From Butyrivibrio sp. X503 (lineage in GTDB: Bacteria > Bacillota > Clostridia > Lachnospirales > Lachnospiraceae), in assembly GCF_003625475.1 (NCBI RefSeq), contig NZ_RAIQ01000006.1:118406-182405 (forward strand): a stretch of 64,000 nucleotides of DNA. The letters run 5' to 3'. Positions 1-8,533 of this stretch are shown here, piece by piece; positions within the stretch are counted from its first letter, which is position 1; each line of letters opens with the position of its first letter. The notes beneath the pieces were generated by a model that worked only from the letters and a program-made list of their open reading frames with translations, did no database searches and was not told the DNA's origin. The translations under genes and the position numbers were made by a program.

Positions 1-684
1 TGGCAGCGCTGGCACATGACACTGTCAAGATTCTTCATAAAATACGTATATATCCCGCTTGGCGGCAGCAGAAAAGGAAAGCGCCGCACGGTGATCAATG
101 TCCTTATAGTATTTGTTCTTAGCGGACTTTGGCACGGAGCGGGTTGGACATATATCTGCTGGGGACTCATGCAGGGACTTCTTGTAGTATGGGATGACCT
201 TGGAATAGTCGGAGTAAGGGATGACAATCCGGATAAAAAGAAAAAGTATTTATTGCGGGAAAAACCTTTTATCACCGTGCCCGGAGCAGTCGGAAACGCA
301 GCTACTTTCTTTATGTTTGTGGTTTCCCTTGTGTTCTTTAGATCCAAGAATCTGGGTTATGCGCTTGGAATGTTCAAAAGAGCTTTCTTCTGGACATACC
401 CCGGTTTCCTTACAAGATGCGCCGGACAGCTTGAGATGGCCGAAAACTATGTGCTTCGGCAGATAGTAACAAGGCTTGGCATAGGAAGTGCCGGCATGGT
501 TCTTATGATCACGATGATTGTATATATTGCGATAAGTGCGTTTGTGATGACTAGGAAAAACACGCAGGAGATAATAGCAGAAAACAGATACGACTTAAAG
601 AGTGTCATATGCTATACCATTCTTGCAATCCTGTCGCTTATATCACTTTCAAATGTGAGCACCTTTATTTACTTTAAATTCTGA
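1..684 (+). CDS. MBOAT family O-acyltransferase (AlgI/DltB-like), 5'-truncated by the window
   Basis: The frame is open from base 1, so the N-terminus lies outside the window. The first codons read WQRWHMTLSRFF, then YVYIPLGGSRKGK and SGLWHGAGWTYICWG. These are the conserved core blocks of membrane-bound O-acyltransferases of the AlgI/DltB type, and the His in LWHGAGW is the proposed catalytic residue. Hydrophobic segments follow at the C-terminus. The family transfers acyl (usually acetyl) groups across the membrane to cell-surface polymers. The next gene encodes an SGNH-like anchored protein, the usual partner of such transferases. The acceptor polymer cannot be told from sequence. An ATG at 16 could be mistaken for the start, but the conserved RWH motif precedes it. 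Confidence 0.9.
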   Translation, partial: WQRWHMTLSRFFIKYVYIPLGGSRKGKRRTVINVLIVFVLSGLWHGAGWTYICWGLMQGLLVVWDDLGIVGVRDDNPDKKKKYLLREKPFITVPGAVGNAATFFMFVVSLVFFRSKNLGYALGMFKRAFFWTYPGFLTRCAGQLEMAENYVLRQIVTRLGIGSAGMVLMITMIVYIAISAFVMTRKNTQEIIAENRYDLKSVICYTILAILSLISLSNVSTFIYFKF

Positions 685-716
685 GCATAAGATAAAGAAA
701 TATAATAGAAAACAAT

Positions 717-1811
717 ATGAAAAAAGAAAATAATCCTTCAAATTTCATAAAACGACTGACCGTTGCAGTACTTGTGGTTGCTGTGCTGATAGCGTCTACA
801 GTGTTCGTATTCGACCCTTTTTATCATTATCATAAACCATGGCTGGGCATGAAGGCTGTTCTTAACGACAAAGAATATCAGTGCGTGGGAAGTCTTCGAA
901 ACTTCGATTACGATGCGCTTATTGTGGGTTCTTCCGTTATGGAGAACAATAATAATGCCTGGTACGACGAAGCTTATAACGTAAAGAGCATCAAAGCCAT
1001 CCGTTCATACGGCGCGACCGCAGATCTTTGCTATCTTTTGGATGAAGCCTTTGAGAAACACGACGTCAAATACGTCTTTTACAATATTGACCCGTCGTCC
1101 CTGTCCGCAGATGCCGAAACAACCTATAAATCAACGGGTTGTCCCATGTATCTGTACGACCGCAACCCGTTTAATGATGTGCAGTATCTTTTTAATAAGG
1201 ACGTATTGTTTGAAAAGATTCCGTATCAGCTCGCAAATGCGATGTCGACAGACTATGACGAGGGCCTTTCCTACAACTGGGCCAAATGGAAAGAGTTTGG
1301 GCCCCATATGGCGCTTGGCCTTTACTACAGACCAAGAGAAGTCGTGGAAATGATGGAAGAAACCGCTTATAAAGAGAACCTGGAGAAAAACATAGCTCTT
1401 TTGACAAGTGAAGTTGCAGCTCATCCCGATACGCAGTTCATTTTCTTCTATCCCGTGTATTCAATGCTTTGGTGGGACGGAATCGTAAGAACAGGCGAAA
1501 GAGATGCCTATATTTACAACGAAAAAGAGATGACAAAGGCGCTGCTTCAATACGACAATGTGCGTGTTTTCTGTTTCCAGAACGACAGAGATATTGCCAC
1601 GAACCTTGAATACTATATGGATTCGCTTCATTTTTCTCCCGAGATTAATAAGCTCATGCTTGATAAGATGGTGGCAGGCGAAGGAGAGATGACCTTGGAT
1701 AATTACGAAGAAGTGATCGATGGGGTAAAAGACTTTTCCGAAACTATCGTAAACGAGCTTATAATCCCGTACGAAGAAAAAGACATGCTAACATATGAAA
1801 TTACTGAATAA
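717..1811 (+). CDS. Membrane-anchored SGNH-like protein, partner of MBOAT acyltransferase
   Basis: 364 residues with one N-terminal membrane anchor (about residues 12-30) and the rest predicted outside the cell. After the anchor comes FDYDALIVGSSVMENN, a GSS-type block resembling block I of SGNH/DltD/AlgJ-like proteins encoded next to MBOAT transferases. A later DSLHFSP block (near residue 305) resembles the catalytic Asp-x-x-His block V. The gene starts 32 bases after the acyltransferase stop, which supports a two-gene unit. By analogy with DltB-DltD or AlgI-AlgJ it may complete acyl transfer to, or removal from, a surface polymer. The exact reaction is not established. The ribosome binding site is weak. 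Confidence 0.7.
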   Translation: MKKENNPSNFIKRLTVAVLVVAVLIASTVFVFDPFYHYHKPWLGMKAVLNDKEYQCVGSLRNFDYDALIVGSSVMENNNNAWYDEAYNVKSIKAIRSYGATADLCYLLDEAFEKHDVKYVFYNIDPSSLSADAETTYKSTGCPMYLYDRNPFNDVQYLFNKDVLFEKIPYQLANAMSTDYDEGLSYNWAKWKEFGPHMALGLYYRPREVVEMMEETAYKENLEKNIALLTSEVAAHPDTQFIFFYPVYSMLWWDGIVRTGERDAYIYNEKEMTKALLQYDNVRVFCFQNDRDIATNLEYYMDSLHFSPEINKLMLDKMVAGEGEMTLDNYEEVIDGVKDFSETIVNELIIPYEEKDMLTYEITE

Positions 1812-1814
1812 AAT

Positions 1815-1851
1815 GGTATACTATAAGGCACAAAGACTGATTTTGTGCCTT
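1815..1851 (+). promoter_or_regulatory. Extended -10 promoter and hairpin upstream of murG
   Basis: An extended -10 element TGGTATACT lies at 1814-1822. It is followed directly by the inverted repeat AAGGCACAAA (1825-1834) / TTTGTGCCTT (1842-1851). The hairpin may end transcripts of the acyltransferase unit or form the 5' end of the murG transcript. Only a weak T stretch follows it. Confidence 0.4.
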
Positions 1852-1879
1852 AAATTTATGATGGAAGAAGGATCGGAAG

Positions 1880-2971
1880 TTGAGCGACAATGAGACCAAA
1901 AGAATCGTGCTTACAGGAGGCGGAAGCGCAGGACACGTAACACCTAATATAGCGCTTATACCCGCACTTAAAAAGGCAGGATATGATATTTATTACATCG
2001 GATCATATAACGGAATCGAGAAGAAACTTATCGAAGATTACAGCATTCCTTATTTCGGAATAGCAACAGGTAAGCTCAGAAGATACTTCGACCCCAAGAA
2101 TTTCACAGATCCGTTCAGAGTTCTTAAGGGATTTGGAGAGGCCAAAAAGCTTCTCAGAACAATAAAACCCGATATAGTATTTTCAAAAGGCGGATTTGTA
2201 AGTGTCCCTGTTGTAAGAGCAGCGGGCGCACTTAAGATACCTTATATTGTGCACGAATCGGACATGACACCGGGACTTGCCAACAGACTTAGCATGACGG
2301 GAGCCAAGAGAATATGCTGTAATTTCCCCGAGACAATGAGACTTCTCCCCGCAGAGAAGGCGGTTCTCACAGGAACACCCATAAGAGAAGAGCTTGGAAT
2401 GGGCTCACCCGAGGCAGGAAGAAAGCTTTGCGAGTTCACGGACGATAAGCCCGTTCTTATGGTAATCGGAGGAAGCCTTGGTGCGCAGTCGGTGAATGAG
2501 ACCGTAAGATACGCACTTCCCAGACTTCTTCCCAATTTCAACGTGGTTCATATCTGCGGAAAAGAGAAGATGGATAACCTCAAGCTTACCGTTCCCGGAT
2601 ACAAGCAGTTCGAGTACGTAAAGAACGAGTTAAAAGACATCTTTGCTATGGCAGATATAGTGGTATCAAGAGCCGGAGCCAACTCAATCTGTGAGCTCCT
2701 TGCACTTAAAAAGCCCAATATCCTTATTCCTTTGTCCACCAAATCAAGCAGGGGAGATCAGATGCTCAATGCCAAGTCCTTTGAGCAGCAGGGATTTTCT
2801 CTTGTTATAGATAACGATGACCTTGATGAAGACATTCTTGTTGAGACAATAGAGGATCTCTATGAGAGAAGAGAGGACTTTATTGAGAATATGAGCAAGA
2901 GCAATCTTCACAGCGCCACAAACACCATAGTTGAGCTTATTAACACCGAAGTTGGTGCGTCAGATCAATAA
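1880..2971 (+). CDS. murG: MurG, UDP-GlcNAc:lipid I N-acetylglucosaminyltransferase
   Basis: 363 residues, the normal MurG length. MurG adds GlcNAc from UDP-GlcNAc to lipid I at the cytoplasmic membrane face to make lipid II for peptidoglycan. It has the N-terminal glycine-rich GGGSAGHVTPNIAL motif with the conserved His. The second domain shows GGSLGAQSVN and the UDP-GlcNAc site SRAGANSICELLALKKP. The start is TTG at 1880, with AAGAAGG 8-12 bases upstream; no better in-frame start exists before the GGGSAGH motif. The gene stands outside a division/cell-wall (mra) cluster here. It follows envelope acylation genes but probably has its own promoter. Confidence 0.95.
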   Translation: MSDNETKRIVLTGGGSAGHVTPNIALIPALKKAGYDIYYIGSYNGIEKKLIEDYSIPYFGIATGKLRRYFDPKNFTDPFRVLKGFGEAKKLLRTIKPDIVFSKGGFVSVPVVRAAGALKIPYIVHESDMTPGLANRLSMTGAKRICCNFPETMRLLPAEKAVLTGTPIREELGMGSPEAGRKLCEFTDDKPVLMVIGGSLGAQSVNETVRYALPRLLPNFNVVHICGKEKMDNLKLTVPGYKQFEYVKNELKDIFAMADIVVSRAGANSICELLALKKPNILIPLSTKSSRGDQMLNAKSFEQQGFSLVIDNDDLDEDILVETIEDLYERREDFIENMSKSNLHSATNTIVELINTEVGASDQ

Positions 2972-3085
2972 AAATTATCCATAAAATTTTGTAAATATTT
3001 ATAGGCATTTTATACGCTTTTATATTAAATGAGTTATCATATAATTAGAAAAGTTTTTTCTCCGTAAAAGCAGAGGGAAATATAA

Positions 3086-5017
3086 ATGACTATGAATGTG
3101 GAAAGCTATCTGAGTTCATACAGCCCGGTAGGCGACATCCTGGTAATGGCGATACTTATGGTTATCACCGTTCTTATTCGTGTTGCATATATCAAGCAGA
3201 GCAGAGAGTTTACCATATTCAGATACATCATGATAAGCTTGGTAGCTGCGGCAATTTGTAATATACTTTTCCATCAGTTACTGACACATGTATCGGTCAT
3301 TTCTCTTCCCATGGTCTATCTGCTTAGATTTCTGTACCATTTCCTTCTTTATACCAACCTGGGATTATACGTTGTATATATGAAAAATCCATTTCAGCTA
3401 GTCCAAAAGGGTGAGCAGAGGTATGAGTTGCTGGCATCCTTTGCGGTAATCGGAATTACTGCTACAGAAGTGATCCAGACAATGACTAAAACAGGGTTTT
3501 ATGTTGATACAAACGGTAATCTTCAAACCGGACATAAAATGTTTGCCGCAGGATACCTCTTTATGGTATCGCTGCTATTGTATCTGCTCATCAGATACAG
3601 AAACAGAACCTACAGACCTATTGTCACTGCTTTTATCGGGGTTATAGCAGTCGCTGCTCTTGTTATGATCATTCAGGCAAATAATAGGCAGCAATCTTTT
3701 ACCACAGCGACATTCTTATTCCCGATAGTAGCTGTTCTTTATCTGCTCCATGCAAATCCGTACGACCTTGAGTGGGGTTCTCTTCACATAGATTCCTTTG
3801 AAGAGAGGATTGATACCGCTTCCAGGAAAAAGATGGGAATCCTGGTATTCAGTCTTTTCATGCATGAATTTGAAAAGAATAACCGTAAGTACCCCAAAGA
3901 GATCAGAGAAAAACTAAGAGAAGTCACAATGGATTTCTTTAGAGGAGGCACGCTTTTCCAAATATCTCCGGGAAGAATGATATTTATCGTTGATAAAGAG
4001 AGCAATCCCGACCATGAAGCCAGGACTGTTAAGATGATGGAGCTGTTCCATGAGCAGCATAATATATATAAGAATGACTACAAGATAGTAATTACCGAGT
4101 CAAGCAACAGTATAAAAGAACCGGCTGATTACCTAAGACTTATTGAATATGTTGAAGGAAGAATGCCGGAACAAGAGATCAAGATGGTCCAGGCTGAGGA
4201 TATAGAGAAATTCTACGAACATAAATACATCGTGGATCAGCTTGCGGATATAAGTGAAAAAGGCGATATGGATGATCCGAGAGTCCTTGTATATTGCCAG
4301 CCCGTCTACAATATAACTTCCGGATGCTATGACACTGCTGAAGCACTTATGAGACTTAAGCTCGCAGATCTCGGAATGGTATTTCCGGACAGATTCATAC
4401 CGATAGCGGAAAATCACAATTATATAAACGCACTTACAATGATAATTCTTTCCAAGACCTGTAAACAGATAAGAAAACTGATCCGAGACGGCTTCTACAT
4501 ATCAAGGATTTCAGTTAACTTCTCGATACTTGATGTAAAAGACAAAGATTTCTGCAGGAAAGTAAGAAATGTGGTGAGCGGATGCGAGATACCGTTTGAT
4601 AAGCTTGCTATTGAGATAACGGAAAGCCAGAACGAGAAAGACTTTATAGAGTTAAAAGATAAGATCTATGAACTTAAGATGAGCGGAATAACGTTCTATC
4701 TTGATGATTTCGGAACGGGATATTCCAATTTCGAAAGAATCTTAGAGATACCGTTTGACATCATAAAGTTTGACAGATCGCTCGTAGTGGCAAGTAGGAA
4801 CGACTCCAAATCAGAGACCCTCGTATCCCACCTTGCGCATATGTTCAGCGACCTTGAATACGACGTCTTGTATGAGGGCGTAGAGGACAGCGAAGACGAA
4901 GAGCGCTGCAAAGAAATGCATGCAAGATACCTACAGGGTTATATGTACTCAAAGCCCATACCAATTGAGCAGCTTACTGATTTCTTAAAGCGAGTACCGG
5001 AATATGTAAACGTATAA
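3086..5017 (+). CDS. Membrane EAL-domain protein, probable c-di-GMP phosphodiesterase
   Basis: 643 residues. About seven membrane segments fill residues 15-235 and form a putative sensor. Residues about 245-390 resemble a GGDEF domain without a GGDEF signature. The C-terminal EAL domain keeps its catalytic set: EAL at 419-421, VNFS, AIEITES, YLDDFGTGYSN near residue 540, IKFDRS, YEGVED and LQGYMYSKP. Active EAL domains hydrolyse c-di-GMP to pGpG, so this one is likely active. In a flagellated, Tad-piliated cell it may affect motility or attachment, but nothing local proves the target. It appears to be a single gene, ended by a strong hairpin shared with the convergent rubrerythrin gene. Confidence 0.88.
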   Translation: MTMNVESYLSSYSPVGDILVMAILMVITVLIRVAYIKQSREFTIFRYIMISLVAAAICNILFHQLLTHVSVISLPMVYLLRFLYHFLLYTNLGLYVVYMKNPFQLVQKGEQRYELLASFAVIGITATEVIQTMTKTGFYVDTNGNLQTGHKMFAAGYLFMVSLLLYLLIRYRNRTYRPIVTAFIGVIAVAALVMIIQANNRQQSFTTATFLFPIVAVLYLLHANPYDLEWGSLHIDSFEERIDTASRKKMGILVFSLFMHEFEKNNRKYPKEIREKLREVTMDFFRGGTLFQISPGRMIFIVDKESNPDHEARTVKMMELFHEQHNIYKNDYKIVITESSNSIKEPADYLRLIEYVEGRMPEQEIKMVQAEDIEKFYEHKYIVDQLADISEKGDMDDPRVLVYCQPVYNITSGCYDTAEALMRLKLADLGMVFPDRFIPIAENHNYINALTMIILSKTCKQIRKLIRDGFYISRISVNFSILDVKDKDFCRKVRNVVSGCEIPFDKLAIEITESQNEKDFIELKDKIYELKMSGITFYLDDFGTGYSNFERILEIPFDIIKFDRSLVVASRNDSKSETLVSHLAHMFSDLEYDVLYEGVEDSEDEERCKEMHARYLQGYMYSKPIPIEQLTDFLKRVPEYVNV

Positions 5018-5021
5018 AATA

Positions 5022-5055
5022 AAGGCTGAGTGATTTTTATAAATCGCTCAGCCTT
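5022..5055. terminator. Bidirectional intrinsic terminator between EAL gene and rubrerythrin
   Basis: The inverted repeat AAGGCTGAGTGATTT / AAATCGCTCAGCCTT has one G-T wobble and a short TTATA loop. A-rich sequence on the left and T-rich on the right let it serve both convergent genes. Confidence 0.8.
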
Positions 5056-5071
5056 ATCTATTAACTATCTA

Positions 5072-5611
5072 TCAGCCAAAATATCTCTTTAAGAGACCTT
5101 CAAAGCCTTTGCCGTGTCTAGCCTCATCTCTTCCAATCTCATGAACTGCATCATGGATCGCATCAAGATTAAGCTCTTTTGCTTTCTTAGCAAGATCTGC
5201 ACGACCCTGTGTTGCGCCGTACTCGGCATCTGCACGAAGCTCAAGATTCTTCTTGGTTGAGTTTGTAAGAACTTCTCCGAGCATCTCTGCAAACTGAGCA
5301 GCGTGCTCAGCCTCTTCCCAAGCTGCCTTCTCGTAGAAAGCGCCGATCTCGGGGTAACCCTCTCTGATAGCTACGCGAGCCATTGCAAGATACATTCCGA
5401 CTTCGGAACACTCGCCGTTGAACATTTCGCGAAGACCATTCTTTATCTCTTCAGGTGCTTCACTAGCTACACCAAGAACATGCTCGCATGCCCAAACTTT
5501 ATCACCTTCCTGCTTGCTGAATTTAGAAGCGGGAGCCTTACATACTGGACAAGCTTCCGGAGGCTGATCGCCTTCATGAACATAGCCACAAACCTGACAT
5601 ATCCATTTCAT
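5072..5611 (-). CDS. Rubrerythrin, N-terminal rubredoxin type ('reverse' rubrerythrin)
   Basis: 179 residues. A rubredoxin-like Fe(Cys)4 domain comes first (CQVCGY at 5-8 and CPVC at 21-24). A ferritin-like diiron domain follows, with ExxH-type ligands in EEAEHAAQF and GRDEARHGKGF. This order is reversed relative to classical rubrerythrin and is typical of clostridial NADH-linked peroxide and oxygen reductases that protect anaerobes. The start has AAAGGAGATT upstream. The gene is monocistronic, transcribed towards a shared terminator. No convincing PerR box was seen in the 204-base upstream region. Confidence 0.93.
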   Translation of the reverse strand: MKWICQVCGYVHEGDQPPEACPVCKAPASKFSKQEGDKVWACEHVLGVASEAPEEIKNGLREMFNGECSEVGMYLAMARVAIREGYPEIGAFYEKAAWEEAEHAAQFAEMLGEVLTNSTKKNLELRADAEYGATQGRADLAKKAKELNLDAIHDAVHEIGRDEARHGKGFEGLLKRYFG

Positions 5612-5759
5612 AGAAATAATCTCCTTTCGTAATACGTGAAATAATAATTCTGCCTATTTGACTATAACATAAAGTGTGTACCAAAAGAGCGCTTTTATAA
5701 AAGTTTAATAGCGTATAATAAAAACTTTGAAAATTTATTTCATTCTCTATAGAAAAGTG

Positions 5760-5780
5760 CGATATACTATTGGTATATCG
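5760..5780 (+). promoter_or_regulatory. Inverted-repeat operator candidate overlapping the -10 of the RpiR gene
   Basis: CGATATAC (5760-5767), spacer TATTG, GTATATCG (5773-5780) form a perfect 8-base inverted repeat. The left arm contains a TATACT-like -10. It lies 36 bases before the RpiR-family start, so autoregulation is the simplest reading. This is an inference. Confidence 0.45.
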
Positions 5781-5815
5781 GTTATAGTGTTCAATAATAC
5801 ATAGCGGAGGCGCCT

Positions 5816-6685
5816 ATGAATATTGTCAGTGAGAAAATCAAAAGTTGCTATAATTCTTTGCCTTCATCGGAAAAGGCAGTTGCCGATTTTGTTCTTGAAA
5901 GAAAAGGAGATCTTTTTCAATATCCCATAAAAGAACTTGCAAGATTATCAGGTACAACGCAGGCTTCGTGGACTCGCTTTGCGCAGGCCATAGGATATAA
6001 CGGATTAAAAGACCTTAAGAATGCTTATTATGCAGAGATCAATACATCTCTTATTCAAGCGGAAAAAGGCAATCCCAGAGTTTCTTTTAAGGACGTCAAT
6101 GAATATACGTCGCTTCAGTCTATTGCAGACAATATCTGTGCCACAAGCGTCCAGGCAATTCAGACCACATACAGACTGTTTGATGCCGGATCCTTCAATG
6201 AAGTTATCGATAAGCTTGTACTGGCTAAGCAGATACAGATCTTCGGAGTGGGAGCAGCCGGAATTGCTGCCTACGACCTTTATTGTAAGCTTCAAAGAAT
6301 CCACTACAACGTGGTCTTTAACCAGGATCATCATATGAATATGATGACCATCTCGCAGGCACAGGAAAATGATGTTATACTGTTCTTTAGCGACAATGCC
6401 AAGAACAAAGAGATAATGGAGCTGTTTAACATAGCAAAAGGTACAGCGGCTACGACGGTTGCCATAACCAAGCTCGGAAACAATCAACTTACTACGGGAT
6501 GCGATTTTGTGCTCTTTGCCACATCTCCCGAGATAGACAAAAAGAGCGGAATATCAAGCTCTCGTTTCGCGCAGCTGTTTCTTGTAGATACCATCTATAC
6601 TTCTGTGGCAAATCGCGATTATGATAACATAAAAGAGTATCTCAGAGATTCATATGAGGTATTTAACGAACCAATCAAGGAGTAG
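5816..6685 (+). CDS. MurR/RpiR-family transcriptional regulator (HTH + SIS)
   Basis: 289 residues. An N-terminal winged HTH (about residues 1-75) contains IKELARLSGTTQASWTRF, the RpiR-type recognition region. A SIS sugar-phosphate-binding domain follows at about 115-250, with FGVGAAGIAAYDLYCKLQ. The family usually senses phosphosugars and controls sugar or amino-sugar catabolism. The gene has a good AGCGGAGG ribosome binding site. It is followed after only 7 bases by luxS, whose ribosome binding site lies inside the end of this gene, so the two are probably co-transcribed. No sugar-phosphate gene is adjacent, so the ligand is unknown. Confidence 0.9.
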   Translation: MNIVSEKIKSCYNSLPSSEKAVADFVLERKGDLFQYPIKELARLSGTTQASWTRFAQAIGYNGLKDLKNAYYAEINTSLIQAEKGNPRVSFKDVNEYTSLQSIADNICATSVQAIQTTYRLFDAGSFNEVIDKLVLAKQIQIFGVGAAGIAAYDLYCKLQRIHYNVVFNQDHHMNMMTISQAQENDVILFFSDNAKNKEIMELFNIAKGTAATTVAITKLGNNQLTTGCDFVLFATSPEIDKKSGISSSRFAQLFLVDTIYTSVANRDYDNIKEYLRDSYEVFNEPIKE

Positions 6686-6692
6686 AGACATA

Positions 6693-7172
6693 ATGGAGAA
6701 AATCGCAAGCTTTACGGTTAACCACATCGACCTCGAGCCGGGAATATATGTATCCCGTAAGGACAAGGTCGGACAGGAAACAATAACAACATTTGATCTT
6801 CGTATGACGGCTCCCAACAGAGAACCCGTAATGAATACAGCAGAGGTTCATACCATGGAGCATCTCGGAGCAACATTCCTTAGAAACGACGAAGAGTACA
6901 AAGACAAGACTATTTATTTCGGACCAATGGGATGCAGAACAGGTTTTTATATTGTTCTTGCAGGAGATCTGGATTCCAAGACAATAGTTCCTCTTGTGAC
7001 AAGAATGTATGAGTTTATGAGAGATTTTAAGGGAGAGGTTCCCGGAGCAAGCCCAAGAGACTGCGGAAATTATCTCGACATGAACCTTGGAATGGCTAAT
7101 TTCCTTGCAAAAAGATATCTCGATAACACGCTTTACAACATTGATGAAAAGCATCTTGTATATCCCGAGTGA
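6693..7172 (+). CDS. luxS: LuxS, S-ribosylhomocysteine lyase
   Basis: 159 residues, the usual LuxS size. The enzyme cleaves S-ribosylhomocysteine to homocysteine and DPD, the precursor of autoinducer-2. The metal-binding His residues are in HTMEHLGA (H53, H57). The third ligand is the Cys of DCGNYLDMNL (C124), and the catalytic Cys is in GCRTGFY (C81). ATG at 6693 is chosen because AAGGAG lies 10 bases upstream; an in-frame ATG at 6654 would add 13 non-conserved residues inside the regulator gene. mtnN, which supplies its substrate, follows 49 bases downstream. Confidence 0.97.
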   Translation: MEKIASFTVNHIDLEPGIYVSRKDKVGQETITTFDLRMTAPNREPVMNTAEVHTMEHLGATFLRNDEEYKDKTIYFGPMGCRTGFYIVLAGDLDSKTIVPLVTRMYEFMRDFKGEVPGASPRDCGNYLDMNLGMANFLAKRYLDNTLYNIDEKHLVYPE

Positions 7173-7221
7173 TCACGATATCTTCTAAGAAAAATTCTCA
7201 AAAGAAAAACGGAGACAAATA

Positions 7222-7917
7222 ATGAAAATAGGTATTATCGGTGCCATGGAAGTTGAAGTTCAGGCACTTAAGAGCAACATGACGGTAAATCGCATCGTAA
7301 AAAAGGCATCTATGGAATTCTATGAAGGAATCATAGGCGGAAAAGACGTAGTTGTTGTAAGAAGCGGTATTGCCAAAGTAAACGCAGGAATTTGCGTACA
7401 GATACTTGTAGATCTTTTCGATGTTACACATGTAATCAACACCGGTGTTGCCGGATCACTTGATTCCAAGCTCAACATCGGAGACATCGTTCTTTCCGTT
7501 GATGCATGCTATCACGACGTAGACATTACAATCTTCGGATATGCCAAAGGCGAAGTTCCTCAGATCGGAGCAGTAAATTTTGAAGCTGACAAAGAGATGA
7601 GAGAAAAGGCAAAGGCTTCAATCAAGAAGGTTGCTCCTGACATTGGAGTTTACGAAGGAAGAGTTTGCAGCGGAGATCAGTTCATCAGCAGCAAAGAAGT
7701 TAAGGATGACATTATCAAGAATCACGGCGGAATGTGTGCCGAGATGGAAGGCGCAGCAATCGCTCAGGCAAGCTACCTTAACAACGTTCCTTTCCTTATC
7801 ATCAGAGCAATCTCGGATAAGGCAGACGGAAGCGCTGAAGTAGACTATCCTACATTCGAAGCTAAGGCAGCAAAAGACTGCGCAGCACTTGTAATGGAGC
7901 TTATAGCAGAGCTTTGA
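7222..7917 (+). CDS. mtnN: MtnN (Pfs), 5'-methylthioadenosine/S-adenosylhomocysteine nucleosidase
   Basis: 231 residues. It hydrolyses SAH and MTA to adenine plus S-ribosylhomocysteine or methylthioribose. Family motifs are the start MKIGIIGAMEVEVQ, SGIAKVNAG, INTGVAGSL, the purine-site CAEMEGAAIA, and AISDKADG with its catalytic Asp. Together with luxS directly upstream it forms the complete SAH detoxification and AI-2 route. The ribosome binding site is GGAG, 10 bases before the start. The transcript ends at a strong hairpin 20 bases downstream. Confidence 0.96.
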   Translation: MKIGIIGAMEVEVQALKSNMTVNRIVKKASMEFYEGIIGGKDVVVVRSGIAKVNAGICVQILVDLFDVTHVINTGVAGSLDSKLNIGDIVLSVDACYHDVDITIFGYAKGEVPQIGAVNFEADKEMREKAKASIKKVAPDIGVYEGRVCSGDQFISSKEVKDDIIKNHGGMCAEMEGAAIAQASYLNNVPFLIIRAISDKADGSAEVDYPTFEAKAAKDCAALVMELIAEL

Positions 7918-7936
7918 TACTAAAATTATTAAATAA

Positions 7937-7970
7937 AAAGGCGCTTGATGCTTTTTCATCAAGCGCCTTT
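7937..7970. terminator. Bidirectional intrinsic terminator between mtnN and ribH
   Basis: The perfect stem AAAGGCGCTTGATG / CATCAAGCGCCTTT is followed by TTTTATTT on the plus strand and preceded by A-rich sequence. It serves both convergent units. Confidence 0.9.
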
Positions 7971-8014
7971 TTTATTTCTAATATGCCCATAAGATAAATT
8001 ATCGCAGGCCTTTA

Positions 8015-8479
8015 TCAGCCGATATTTCTGATAAGATTTACCATCTCGATAGCGCCCTGAGCACATTCAAAACCTTTGTTTCCGGCTTTTGTTCCGGCTC
8101 TTTCGATGGCCTGTTCAATGCTGTCGGTTGTAAGAACACCGAACATTACGGGAATACCGCTGTTTAGGCTAACCTGTGCAACGCCCTTTGAAACTTCCGC
8201 GCATACATAATCATAGTGAGATGTTGATCCTCTTATTACTGCACCGAGGCAGATAACGGCATCGTATTTGCCGCTCTTTGCCATCTTATCTGCGATAAGA
8301 GGAATCTCAAATGCGCCGGGAACCCAGGCAACTTCTATATCATCGTCTGCAACGTTTTCTCTTTTAAGAGCATCAACAGCGCCGCCGAGGAGCTTTGATG
8401 TGATAAACTCATTGAATCTTGCGACGACGATTCCAACCTTTATTTTTTCCGATACCAGATTTCCTTCATAAATTTTCAT
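8015..8479 (-). CDS. ribH: RibH, 6,7-dimethyl-8-ribityllumazine synthase
   Basis: 154 residues. It condenses the RibB product (dihydroxybutanone phosphate) with the pyrimidine from RibD to give lumazine, the substrate of riboflavin synthase. Motifs are VARFNEFIT near the N-terminus, VPGAFEIPL, the [17 protein letters not shown] block with the catalytic His, and [12 protein letters not shown]. It is the last gene of the ribD-ribE-ribBA-ribH operon, 54 bases after ribBA. AAGGAGAAGG precedes the ATG. Confidence 0.96.
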   Translation of the reverse strand: MKIYEGNLVSEKIKVGIVVARFNEFITSKLLGGAVDALKRENVADDDIEVAWVPGAFEIPLIADKMAKSGKYDAVICLGAVIRGSTSHYDYVCAEVSKGVAQVSLNSGIPVMFGVLTTDSIEQAIERAGTKAGNKGFECAQGAIEMVNLIRNIG

Positions 8480-8533
8480 AACCTTCTCCTTATTTTATTG
8501 TGATTTATATTTTATGTTTTGATGTCTATGACA

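Noticed and set aside
5612..5815. PerR box before rubrerythrin
   Set aside because: AT-rich sequence is present, but no copy close to TTATAATNATTATAA was found.
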